From positions 124,001-188,000 of the forward strand of contig NZ_JAJFNK010000003.1 of NCBI RefSeq assembly GCF_021739485.1: DNA of 64,000 nucleotides. Reading direction: 5' to 3'. Under the pieces are notes generated by a model, which was not told where the DNA came from, ran no database searches, and saw only the letters and a program-made list of their open reading frames with translations. Shown here piece by piece: positions 55,254 through 62,571 of this stretch. This stretch comes from Alicyclobacillus tolerans (lineage in GTDB: Bacteria > Bacillota > Bacilli > Alicyclobacillales > Alicyclobacillaceae). A program made the position numbers and the translations under genes. The first letter of the stretch is position 1. Each line of letters begins with the position of its first letter.

Positions 55254-55643
55254 TCATTCTCCCTGTTTCTGTCCAGGTTTTCGGTCTTTTTCTAGTTCGT
55301 AAATAAGTCTCAGCCCACGCATCATCTCTCTTTTACGGGTAGACGGGCTTTTACTGAAGTCGTAGAAGAAAGTTCCGGTTAAATGGTTTTTTACCCACGT
55401 TAAAAACTCACGTTCTTCCGATGGAAGTATTGGTAGTCCATCCGCACTTCTACCTGTCAGGAGCCAGTCCAAGGAGACCTCGTACACTTCGGCCAATCGT
55501 ATTAAAGTCTTCGTATCAGGCTCCCGATACTCCGTCTCATAGCCTGTATAGGTTGAGCGAGCAATTCCTAGTTCATCTGCAACCTGTTGCGTTGTAAGTT
55601 GCTTTGCTGCCCTAGCTTGAGTCAGTCTTTCGCCCAATGCCAC
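55254..55643 (-). CDS. XRE-family repressor (ImmR-like)
   Basis: The protein has 129 residues. An N-terminal Cro/C1 helix-turn-helix (ERLTQARAAKQLTTQQVADE, then IARSTYTGYETEYREPD) is followed by SLDWLLTGRSA and a charged C-terminal helix that may dimerise or be the protease target. The GTG start has GGAGG 10 bases upstream. Its promoter overlaps a palindrome at 55692, consistent with autorepression. Together with the adjacent ImmA-like peptidase it forms a typical immunity/induction module of an ICE. Confidence 0.87.
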   Translation of the reverse strand: MALGERLTQARAAKQLTTQQVADELGIARSTYTGYETEYREPDTKTLIRLAEVYEVSLDWLLTGRSADGLPILPSEEREFLTWVKNHLTGTFFYDFSKSPSTRKREMMRGLRLIYELEKDRKPGQKQGE

Positions 55644-55691
55644 TGCAATACCGCCTCCATTACATCGTATGCTGCAACTTCAAAAAGTCGT

Positions 55692-55776
55692 CGCTAATAG
55701 CGTCATTATACTTGACCTATGTCTCACCGTGCAACTATGATCGCTCTATCGAATTTTGTCGCGTTTCGCGATAGAG
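55692..55776. promoter_or_regulatory. divergent promoter-operator switch of the mobile element
   Basis: Minus promoter: TTGCAC (55729-55734) and TATAAT (55705-55710). Plus promoter: TTGACC (55712-55717) and TATGAT (55736-55741), 18 apart. The two overlap face to face. A palindrome CGCTA-A-TAGCG (55692-55702) lies just downstream of the minus -10, and CTCTATCG...CGATAGAG (55744-55776) just downstream of the plus -10. This is the layout of a lysogeny-type switch. Confidence 0.7.
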
Positions 55777-55787
55777 GAGGTAGAGTT

Positions 55788-55982
55788 ATGGATCGGCAAC
55801 CACGTACTTGGTTGATTCGCATGCGTCGTCAACGACGAATGTCTCAACAACAACTCGCTATGCGCGCGAAGATTTCCCGTAACTATTTATCAGAAATTGA
55901 GTGTGGGGTAAAGAACCCAAGTGTGATCGTGTCAAAACGCATTGCCCAAGTGATGGGATGTGAATGGGTTCAGTTTTTCTAA
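55788..55982 (+). CDS. small XRE-family regulator (Cro/Xis-position protein)
   Basis: The protein has 64 residues from ATG 55788 (GAGGAGG 7 bases upstream). It is essentially a helix-turn-helix: WLIRMRRQRRMSQQQLAMRA, then ISRNYLSEIECGVKNPS and AQVMGCEWVQFF. It is the first rightward gene from the divergent switch, in the position of a Cro-like protein. An inverted repeat 12 bases upstream of its start could be its operator. Confidence 0.8.
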   Translation: MDRQPRTWLIRMRRQRRMSQQQLAMRAKISRNYLSEIECGVKNPSVIVSKRIAQVMGCEWVQFF

Positions 55983-56031
55983 GTGGTTACGTTGCGAATA
56001 GCGACAACATTGAAGTTGGAGGTTATGTTTA

Positions 56032-56190
56032 ATGAGCTTGCGGAGGCAGCCGAAGGGCAAGGCAGATAAGATAAATATTCGAATTAACCGTGTTCCACAT
56101 CGTCATCCACATGAAGCAGAGGACTTAATTGCGCGTTTAGTTGTGAAAAATCTGGTATCACATAGCGCGACTTCTGAAGAGATTTTCTGA
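56032..56190 (+). CDS. small basic protein of the mobile element
   Basis: The protein has 52 residues: MSLRRQPKGKADKINIRINR then VPHRHPHEAEDLIARLVV. GGAGG lies 10 bases before the ATG. A basic, beta-strand-like start and a helical C-terminal half could suit a ribbon-helix-helix or single-strand-binding peptide, but nothing is recognisable. It sits between the Cro-like gene and the replication-like gene in the same direction. Confidence 0.4.
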   Translation: MSLRRQPKGKADKINIRINRVPHRHPHEAEDLIARLVVKNLVSHSATSEEIF

Positions 56191-56243
56191 TATGTACATC
56201 TGTTTAACTATGGATGACTTCGGAACAGGATTGGGGTGTGTAG

Positions 56244-57308
56244 ATGAGTATTCCAAATGAATTGAAAAGGGTTGTGATCAAAGAAGAGCTACTGCGACTC
56301 ACCGGCGACATGTTTAGAGCGATTATTCTGAACCAGTTTATTTATTGGAGTCAACGAGTTCGCGATGTTGACCGTTTTATCAGTGAGGAGCAAAAGCGCA
56401 TGGAGCAAGAGGCAAGTGAGTTAAATATAAAGCCAACGAATGGCTGGATTTATAAAACGGCAGATGAATTGCTTGAAGAAACCATGCTCGGTATTTCGAG
56501 GCAATCGGTAAACCGCTATGTCAGTTCACTGGTCGAGCAGGGGTATCTGATGTGTCGAAACAATCCTGATCACAAGTGGGACCGTACGAAACAGTATCGG
56601 GTTGATTTTGTAAAAGTTCGCCATGACTTGGCGGTGCTTGGTTATACCCTGGATGGCTATGCAATGCTCAAAATGAGCAATGCATCGCTCACGGAGAGCA
56701 TTGGAGAGCTCAATTTGAGCGAAGGAACGCGCAATCTGAGCATTGGAGAGCCCAATCTGAGCGATGGAGCGCTCACAGAGAGCTATCGAATGGTACGAAA
56801 TGAGCGAGCAATACCAGAGATTACTACAGAATTATCTATTGTTGCTAATAAATCTATTGTTGAGCACACAGACAGAACATGTTTCGGTATCGATGATTTG
56901 AACGAGGAAAGAAGCAAGCTAGGGGGTACCCCTGATCCATACGATGCTGTGGATTTTTGCATGAGGAAACATGCGAATGACTTGTACGCCGCGAAAAAAC
57001 GTGATTACGAGGCAATCAATGAATTGCTTGAAAACGGAATTCCACTGAATTTCATCCTAGCTGGGATTGATTATACGTTTACGCAGTATCCAACTAAAAA
57101 AATCAACACGTTTGTATATTGTGCACAGGTTATCAAAGAACGATGGGAAGTAGAGACCGCTAAGCGTATTTGGCCAGAGAACCGTATGAGTAAAGAACAG
57201 CAAACGGATTTCCCTAATAAGTCCCCTGAACAACGATCCAAGCGAACTCAGTCACCAAAGCGAGACGAACGCTACAAGGCATTTTATGAACTGTTTCCGG
57301 ATAGTTAG
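56244..57308 (+). CDS. winged-helix replication/primosome-like protein
   Basis: The protein has 354 residues. The N-terminal 130 residues contain a winged helix (FRAIILNQFIYWSQRV, WIYKTADELLEETMLGISRQ, then SVNRYVSSLVEQGYLMCRNN). This resembles replication-organiser/DnaD-associated proteins of conjugative elements and phages. A linker (about 145-190) has imperfect repeats of the form LSEGTRNLSIGEPNLSDGAL. The C-terminal part (210-350) is helical with NGIPLNFILAGIDYTF and a basic tail. It probably supports autonomous replication of the excised element. The exact role is inferred from position and N-terminal domain only. Confidence 0.55.
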   Translation: MSIPNELKRVVIKEELLRLTGDMFRAIILNQFIYWSQRVRDVDRFISEEQKRMEQEASELNIKPTNGWIYKTADELLEETMLGISRQSVNRYVSSLVEQGYLMCRNNPDHKWDRTKQYRVDFVKVRHDLAVLGYTLDGYAMLKMSNASLTESIGELNLSEGTRNLSIGEPNLSDGALTESYRMVRNERAIPEITTELSIVANKSIVEHTDRTCFGIDDLNEERSKLGGTPDPYDAVDFCMRKHANDLYAAKKRDYEAINELLENGIPLNFILAGIDYTFTQYPTKKINTFVYCAQVIKERWEVETAKRIWPENRMSKEQQTDFPNKSPEQRSKRTQSPKRDERYKAFYELFPDS

Positions 57309-57362
57309 GAAATCAACCTGAGTGCAGGAGCATATCAAACAAGCAGGGAGCGGTGACGTATT

Positions 57363-58031
57363 GTGACTATGGCGTATTACAAATACACGGTTGTGAATTT
57401 AACAGATCACAAGGATTTGGTGACGGTCGTCCCTCCAGAGGCGTTTGTAGAGCAAGTTGGGGCGCTTCTAGAAATCATTGGTCTTCAGCGAACAGACATA
57501 GTCATTTACTCCCACCAGGACGGAGAATTATATCGTCCTGCGTCTGAAGCGAGTATGGCGGATGTTTCCCTGACATCCCAGTATCATTCAAGTGAAAGTA
57601 TACCTAAAATGTCATCTGCCGAGAGCTTGGAGCTGGGTCAACGAATTGCTGCGGCGTACATTGTCATTCGAAAGAAATTTGTTTACCTGAAGATGAAAAA
57701 TTGGGCACCTCAAAAACCGGAGACACAGCGTGAACTTGCCGACTTACGGGAGAAATTAAATATTGTAGAAAATGCGATTCTAGGTACGGGGGAAATGGAA
57801 GCTGTTTTTGATTTGTGGCTTCGTAAGCAATTTAGTCCAGAGAAGTGCGCGATGGAACTTCATATGGGGAAATCGACCTGGTACAGGCGGTGCCGGGCAG
57901 TAGCCCGGCATATTGCATATCACGTAACAGACAAGTTATCACCAGATTCCCTTCGTGAACTGCTCCGAGATGCAGAAAAAATGGAGGATTGGATGTCTCT
58001 GTTTGCCTACTTGAATGACGGCACTTCATGA
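57363..58031 (+). CDS. putative HTH regulator (ArpU/RinA-like C-terminus)
   Basis: The protein has 222 residues starting GTG ACT ATG GCG. The first 75 residues are unrecognised (YKYTVVNLTDHKDLVTVVPP). The C-terminal part has a helical stretch NIVENAILGTGEMEAVFDLW, then FSPEKCAMELHMGKSTWYRR followed by CRAVARHIAYHV, which looks like the sigma-4-like HTH of late-transcription activators. It could control transfer genes. GGGAG lies 12 bases before the GTG. The 3' end overlaps the convergent gene by 6 bases. Confidence 0.45.
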   Translation: MTMAYYKYTVVNLTDHKDLVTVVPPEAFVEQVGALLEIIGLQRTDIVIYSHQDGELYRPASEASMADVSLTSQYHSSESIPKMSSAESLELGQRIAAAYIVIRKKFVYLKMKNWAPQKPETQRELADLREKLNIVENAILGTGEMEAVFDLWLRKQFSPEKCAMELHMGKSTWYRRCRAVARHIAYHVTDKLSPDSLRELLRDAEKMEDWMSLFAYLNDGTS

Positions 58032-58610
58032 TGAGCCTGAACCCACAAGCGCATCAGTATCCGAAATTACATCCTCATTCATGGGTGGTTGTGTTTCGCC
58101 AATCAGTCGAATGGCGCTCTCAACCACTTCTTCATGTGAAATTTGATATTCATCTGCGAGACGCATAATCACATCCAATATCGTCGATGAAATCATCCAT
58201 GTGACAGGTTCCACCAATTCGTATACGTCGTCTCGAACCTCAATTGGATACTCAGAATTTCCGACAACCACTTTGTTTCCGGTCAAGTAAATTATCATGT
58301 CGTGATTCGTGACAATGAATTCAATCGGTAGCCGTACTCTAAAATGCTCGAGTAGTGCAACTAGGGTACGTGAGGCGTGACCAATGTAATCTGTCCGAAA
58401 TGTACGGAAATGGAGTACGGATTGCGCTGTAGAAACGATGACCTGTGTTTCATGCGATTCATCCGTGATAATTTCAATGGTTTCAGCCTCATCTGTAATC
58501 GACTCGGCGTATGCCAGTTCCTCATCATTTGTCCTGAACGCACTAAATACATGCCTAATTCGGTCCATGTACTGAATATCTACGCCGTAATTGCTTTCCT
58601 GAATTGACAT
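58026..58610 (-). CDS. mobile-element protein of unknown function
   Basis: The protein has 194 residues and is acidic. It has alternating strands and helices (YGVDIQYMDRIRHVFSAFRT, HETQVIVSTAQSVLHFRTFR, FIVTNHDMIIYLTGNKVVVG) and a C-terminal helix EYQISHEEVVESAIRLIGET. It lacks a signal peptide, membrane helix or known motif. GGGGAG lies about 10 bases before the ATG. It is the only minus-strand gene between the regulators and the transfer operon, so it may be independently expressed cargo or an immunity-type gene. I do not recognise it. Confidence 0.5.
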   Translation of the reverse strand: MSIQESNYGVDIQYMDRIRHVFSAFRTNDEELAYAESITDEAETIEIITDESHETQVIVSTAQSVLHFRTFRTDYIGHASRTLVALLEHFRVRLPIEFIVTNHDMIIYLTGNKVVVGNSEYPIEVRDDVYELVEPVTWMISSTILDVIMRLADEYQISHEEVVESAIRLIGETQPPMNEDVISDTDALVGSGSS

Positions 58611-58664
58611 CTCTCAAATCTCTCCCCTTGAACCAATTTCGTTGAAGTGTATCAAAGTATGACA

Positions 58665-58694
58665 CGAAGTTGGCACCATCTTCGTGCCACTTCG
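58665..58694. repeat. inverted repeat upstream of the transfer operon
   Basis: CGAAGT-T-GGCAC (58665-58676) pairs with GTGCC-ACTTCG (58684-58694) around a 7-base loop, with one bulged T. It lies between the divergent minus-strand gene and the transfer operon. It is a candidate oriT hairpin, operator or terminator. Confidence 0.5.
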
Positions 58695-58761
58695 CAGTAC
58701 GGTCATAGCACAGGTGAACTGCTTATGGCAGGCATCAAATTTAATATGAAGGCGTGGTAGC

Positions 58762-59094
58762 GTGTCGGATTCCAAGAGCAATGCATTGGCACCCGTAAAC
58801 CTCGATCATACGATGACCAGTCTTGGATTTCGTCCTGTCGATCCGTTTGGGTTGCTGAATTCGGTGACGAAATCATTTGGTTTAGTCATTCAAGAGATTT
58901 TCGCCTGGGTGTACTTTCTTTCGGAAATCGGGGTGCTTTTTGGACTAATTGTTTTTCTTGGAGGAGCCATAGGGCATAACGGGCGGGTTAAGCGTGCTGG
59001 AGCACTTATCGCACTGTACGCCATTATCGGCTTCTTGGCAGCGGTCATACTGCCAGGCGTCATCGTTGCGATTGACAGTCATTTTCATAGCTGA
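58762..59094 (+). CDS. small membrane protein, first gene of the conjugation operon
   Basis: The protein has 110 residues. An N-terminal soluble part (about 1-40) is followed by two helices: VYFLSEIGVLFGLIVFLGGAI and ALIALYAIIGFLAAVILPGV. GTG 58762 has GAAGG upstream. Its position directly before a pilin-like gene and its size suggest an accessory or pilin-like component of the type IV secretion channel. No named family is recognised. Confidence 0.55.
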   Translation: MSDSKSNALAPVNLDHTMTSLGFRPVDPFGLLNSVTKSFGLVIQEIFAWVYFLSEIGVLFGLIVFLGGAIGHNGRVKRAGALIALYAIIGFLAAVILPGVIVAIDSHFHS

Positions 59095-59108
59095 TGGGAG
59101 GTGTCTAA

Positions 59109-59474
59109 GTGATGAAGTCATCAACGAAGTGGATGTTAGCGCTCGGGACGATGATTGCTACAGTCACCTCGACTGTACAGGCTTATGCAGCCAGTGGAGT
59201 CACCAATCCGCTTTCAGGGCAACAAGGTTCGGTAGCGAGTATTTTGAACACGCTAATTAGTTGGGTGCTCGGCGCTGTATCAGCAGTTGCAGGTGCATGG
59301 ATGCTATTTCACCTCTACAAAGCTGTTATGTCGTTCATGGCGAGCGCAAATCATGCGCAAAAGAGAGAGGAAGCAAGGGCTCATTTAGTCCATGTCATCG
59401 TGGCTGGTGTACTCCTCGGTGCGGCAGGTGTTATCGCAGGCGCACTTTATAACTTTGGGGCCGGGCTCCATTAA
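59109..59474 (+). CDS. TrbC/VirB2-like conjugal pilin protein
   Basis: The protein has 121 residues. A cleavable signal (MLALGTMIATVTSTVQAYAA) is followed by two hydrophobic helices (ILNTLISWVLGAVSAVAGAW; VHVIVAGVLLGAAGVIAGAL) with a short basic loop AQKREEARA between them. This is the VirB2/TrbC pilin layout. GGAGG precedes the GTG at 59109; ATG 59112 is the next codon. It would form the extracellular or intramembrane conduit of the element's secretion system. Confidence 0.65.
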   Translation: MMKSSTKWMLALGTMIATVTSTVQAYAASGVTNPLSGQQGSVASILNTLISWVLGAVSAVAGAWMLFHLYKAVMSFMASANHAQKREEARAHLVHVIVAGVLLGAAGVIAGALYNFGAGLH

Positions 59475-59550
59475 GTTCCAAGCACGTTCTCTGTTGTCAC
59501 ACAGTGAATAGGGACCGGAGCATTGATTTATCAGAAAGGAATGAGGATTC

Positions 59551-59901
59551 ATGCTAGAGGTGCACTCGCCGGTGCCACTAACTGAAGGGGAAAGTCTCAT
59601 CTGGGGCATCAGCACGAAACATGTGATGCATTTTTTTGTAGGTATAGCAGCTTCTAGTCCGCTATCTGGGTTGGCCGCAGTGGTACTTCCGCTTTTTCAC
59701 GGTCCGCGTTTTGCAAGTATCTTCCTTAGCATCGGAATTGGTCTCTTGTTTGCGGCCGTACCGTTTGGTGGTCGCTCCATCGCAGAGGCGATTTGGCTTG
59801 GAATGCGCTTCTTATGGAGACCAAAGGTTGTGCTTTACGACCGTCAGTACCGTATTCGTACACATCGACTATTATCCGCCAGGAATGGAACTAGAGTATG
59901 A
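59551..59901 (+). CDS. PrgI-family conjugation protein
   Basis: The protein has 116 residues with two central helices (HVMHFFVGIAASSPLSGLAA; FASIFLSIGIGLLFAAVPFG), the PrgI/VirB3-like pattern, and a C-terminal arm ending YRIRTHRLLSARNG. An N-terminal VHSPVPLTEGESLIWGIS is common in these proteins. It is a small integral membrane component placed next to the VirB4 ATPase in Firmicute transfer systems. The end overlaps the next start as ATGA. Confidence 0.65.
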   Translation: MLEVHSPVPLTEGESLIWGISTKHVMHFFVGIAASSPLSGLAAVVLPLFHGPRFASIFLSIGIGLLFAAVPFGGRSIAEAIWLGMRFLWRPKVVLYDRQYRIRTHRLLSARNGTRV

Positions 59902-60647
59902 AGTGGCTCATGATTGCTGGTTTGCTCGTCGTTGCACTTGGCGTTCTGATTATGGTGGATCGGCGGAAACAACTTAGTTCAAAGAGAGCTGGCAAAGGAA
60001 GAAAGTCTGCTTCGTCACTTCAGGAATTTCTACCGCTAGATGGATTTCATGAGACAGGTGCACTCGTGGTGCACGGACATTTTCGAAGGCAAATTCGCGT
60101 GGGGGATATGAACCTGCATTCGATGTCGCTTCAAGAAATTCAGGCTGTTCGGGACCGCTTTAAAGAGATGCTCAAACATTTGGATCATCCATTCCAGATC
60201 TCTGTACAAGCACGTCGTGCGAACTACACGGACTTTCTCAAACACGCTGAAGAGACAGTCAATCATTCAGTAGGCGTGTACCAAAACCCGACATTTGAAG
60301 CGTACACAGATTCTTTGAAAGCATATTTACGCGAGGAAGCACAAAAACCGCGTACGGACAGGGCCAGTATCATTGTCATTGGCGTATTACCCAAGGTCGG
60401 GGGAGAGGATGATTCAGCACAGCTTGAGCGTTTAGAACGGGAACAAAGTTACGTAGAGGCTGGTGTATCGGGTATGGGACTTCCATATCACGTCCTTGAC
60501 CCAATTGAGAGTGTTGAGGCGATTCAAAATTTCTGGAACCGGGAGCGTGCAGTATCACAGCGGTACAGGGATGCGTTCGCAAGGCAAACTCATTCCCCGC
60601 GCATAGACGGGGCAGAAGTGGAGGTGAACGACGTTGTTCAAGTTTAA
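59898..60647 (+). CDS. membrane-anchored TraC/VirB4 N-terminal-like protein
   Basis: The protein has 249 residues. One N-terminal helix (MKWLMIAGLLVVALGVLIMV) precedes a soluble alpha/beta domain (LPLDGFHETGALVVHGHFRR, FQISVQARRANYTDFL, ASIIVIGVLPKVGG, AVSQRYRDAF). This resembles the N-terminal, non-ATPase region found before VirB4-type proteins in Firmicute ICEs. Its ATG overlaps the upstream stop, and its 3' end overlaps virB4 by 14 bases, so the genes are tightly coupled. Its function in the channel is inferred. Confidence 0.55.
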   Translation: MKWLMIAGLLVVALGVLIMVDRRKQLSSKRAGKGRKSASSLQEFLPLDGFHETGALVVHGHFRRQIRVGDMNLHSMSLQEIQAVRDRFKEMLKHLDHPFQISVQARRANYTDFLKHAEETVNHSVGVYQNPTFEAYTDSLKAYLREEAQKPRTDRASIIVIGVLPKVGGEDDSAQLERLEREQSYVEAGVSGMGLPYHVLDPIESVEAIQNFWNRERAVSQRYRDAFARQTHSPRIDGAEVEVNDVVQV

Positions 60648-62571
60648 AACGGGCAAGCGTAACTCGAAAAAGGTGTATCTCCCTGAAGACCCAAGCGTAC
60701 TTGGGGAGAATGCACCGACATTTCGAGATCTGATGACATTAGCGGACGGGATTGAAGTGAACTCAACTGAGATTTATGTCTCACCGAGCGGGTTTACGAA
60801 AACGTATTATGTAACGGGTCTGCCATCTACCATTCACTTTGGATACTTAAACCGATTTTTCCACGTCGGTGCGGATGTCCACATTTCCATCCATGTGGAA
60901 CCTGCTGATTCAGCACTCACGATTTCTAAGCGAACAAAGATGATGACAAAACTTGAGGCACAAATTCTTGCAGAGCAGAAGGCGGGGACTAATAAAGCGA
61001 TTGCGTTCTATCAGCAGGAGTATCAACTTCTTGAGAAAGAGCGCGAGGAGCTACGCCTAGGCATCGAGAGACTGTTTTACACCACCATCATTTTTGCGGT
61101 CAGTTCACCGGATCGCGATGAATTCCTGACTGCTTGTGAACGTATCGAGCGGGAAGGTTTCGAGGGATTTATGATTCGGCAGGCATACCAGGAACACGAC
61201 CTTGGATTTCGCTCGGTCGCGCCACTTGGTGAAAATCTGCTTCGGCATCCCATTGAAATGACGTCGAGTGCACTGGCAAACGCCTTTCCATTCACAAACA
61301 GTCGGTTTAGTCATGAATATGGAATTCCCATCGGGATTGATTGGTCGTCTGGTCACCTCAATCGGTATGACCCTTGGCACGAGAAGTTATCCAATTCCAA
61401 TATGATTATCATCGGCACCTCTGGAGCGGGTAAGAGCTATCTCGTGAAAGGGTTGGTCGCGAGAGGCGCGGCGTTTGGCATCCGATTTGTCATCATCGAT
61501 TATGAAGGAGAGTACACGGCGGTGGTAAAGGCGCTCGGTGGCGTATCGATCCGCATTGACGAGCGTTCTCCATATCGGATGAACCCGTTTGAGTTGGAGG
61601 AGGAGGAAGAAAAGTTATCGGATGGTCGTGTGCGAAAGTTCGTCGACGTGAAAGAGAAGATATCCGAGATGGAACGATTCATTGTCAGTATGGCACACTT
61701 ACATGCCGCTGACCGATTAGATGCGTACAATATCGCTGCGATTAACAATCTGTTGCAAGCGCTCTATGAAGAGGATTTTCGTTTTACTTCAGACCCGGAA
61801 TCACTCTATGACCGACGTGATAGCTGGGAGCGAAATTCGAACGGAGATCGTTTGGTTTTACGGGTGAAGCGACAACAACCTTGTTTCTCTGATTTTTTTG
61901 CGAAGCTTGAACAACGAGCAGAAACAGACGCTAGGTTAGAGGAACTTGTTATGAGACTGCGCCGATTCCACAAAGGTGGAACAGAAGGCATGTTCGATTG
62001 CTATAGCAATGTCGAGCTGTCCGATGCACCCATTATCCACTTTGACCTTTCATCGCTACCAGAAAAAAGTCATGCCAGAAGACTTGGCATGCAAGTCACG
62101 TTTGAGTGGGTACTTGAGAAATTCATCAAGAAAAACGTTCATGTAAAGAAGTGTGTAGTCAGCGACGAGACACAGAAGATGCTTGAACTGGAGGATACGG
62201 CACGATTCATTGAAGATGTGTTTCGTCGTATTCGGAAACGCTCAGGGTCAGCGGTGGCTGCAAGTCAGGATTTTCGTAAGTTTGCGGAAAATGAATTTGG
62301 ACGCGCCATCGTGCAGAATTCTGCGACGAAAGTACTGCTTCGGCAGGATAAAAACGATAAAGCGGCTGTGATGGATGTATTCGGACTCGAAGAACGCGAA
62401 TTTGATGATCTCATTGGATACCGCAAAGGAATGGGCCGTTGGTGGGCAGGTGGGGAAGTGTTCTATAACGTGCTGAGTTCCTTCCCAGAAGAAGAGCAAC
62501 TTTTCTCCACGACATTCGTCCAGTCGGAGCATCAGCTTGCACGCCAAAGAGGTAGCGTGATGATGAGATGA
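60634..62571 (+). CDS. virB4: VirB4/TraC-type conjugation ATPase
   Basis: The protein has 645 residues starting at TTG 60634, with GGAGG 8 bases upstream. Walker A is GTSGAGKSYLVKGL (about 261-274). A Walker-B-like acidic site is VVSDETQKMLELEDTARF near residue 510, and a sensor-like region KRSGSAVAASQDFRKFAENE follows. The N-terminal half (TYYVTGLPSTIHFGYLNRFF) matches VirB4 N-domains. It energises substrate secretion and pilus assembly at the membrane. It lacks membrane helices, as expected. Context and motifs make this the clearest conjugation gene in the window. Confidence 0.9.
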   Translation: MFKFKTGKRNSKKVYLPEDPSVLGENAPTFRDLMTLADGIEVNSTEIYVSPSGFTKTYYVTGLPSTIHFGYLNRFFHVGADVHISIHVEPADSALTISKRTKMMTKLEAQILAEQKAGTNKAIAFYQQEYQLLEKEREELRLGIERLFYTTIIFAVSSPDRDEFLTACERIEREGFEGFMIRQAYQEHDLGFRSVAPLGENLLRHPIEMTSSALANAFPFTNSRFSHEYGIPIGIDWSSGHLNRYDPWHEKLSNSNMIIIGTSGAGKSYLVKGLVARGAAFGIRFVIIDYEGEYTAVVKALGGVSIRIDERSPYRMNPFELEEEEEKLSDGRVRKFVDVKEKISEMERFIVSMAHLHAADRLDAYNIAAINNLLQALYEEDFRFTSDPESLYDRRDSWERNSNGDRLVLRVKRQQPCFSDFFAKLEQRAETDARLEELVMRLRRFHKGGTEGMFDCYSNVELSDAPIIHFDLSSLPEKSHARRLGMQVTFEWVLEKFIKKNVHVKKCVVSDETQKMLELEDTARFIEDVFRRIRKRSGSAVAASQDFRKFAENEFGRAIVQNSATKVLLRQDKNDKAAVMDVFGLEEREFDDLIGYRKGMGRWWAGGEVFYNVLSSFPEEEQLFSTTFVQSEHQLARQRGSVMMR

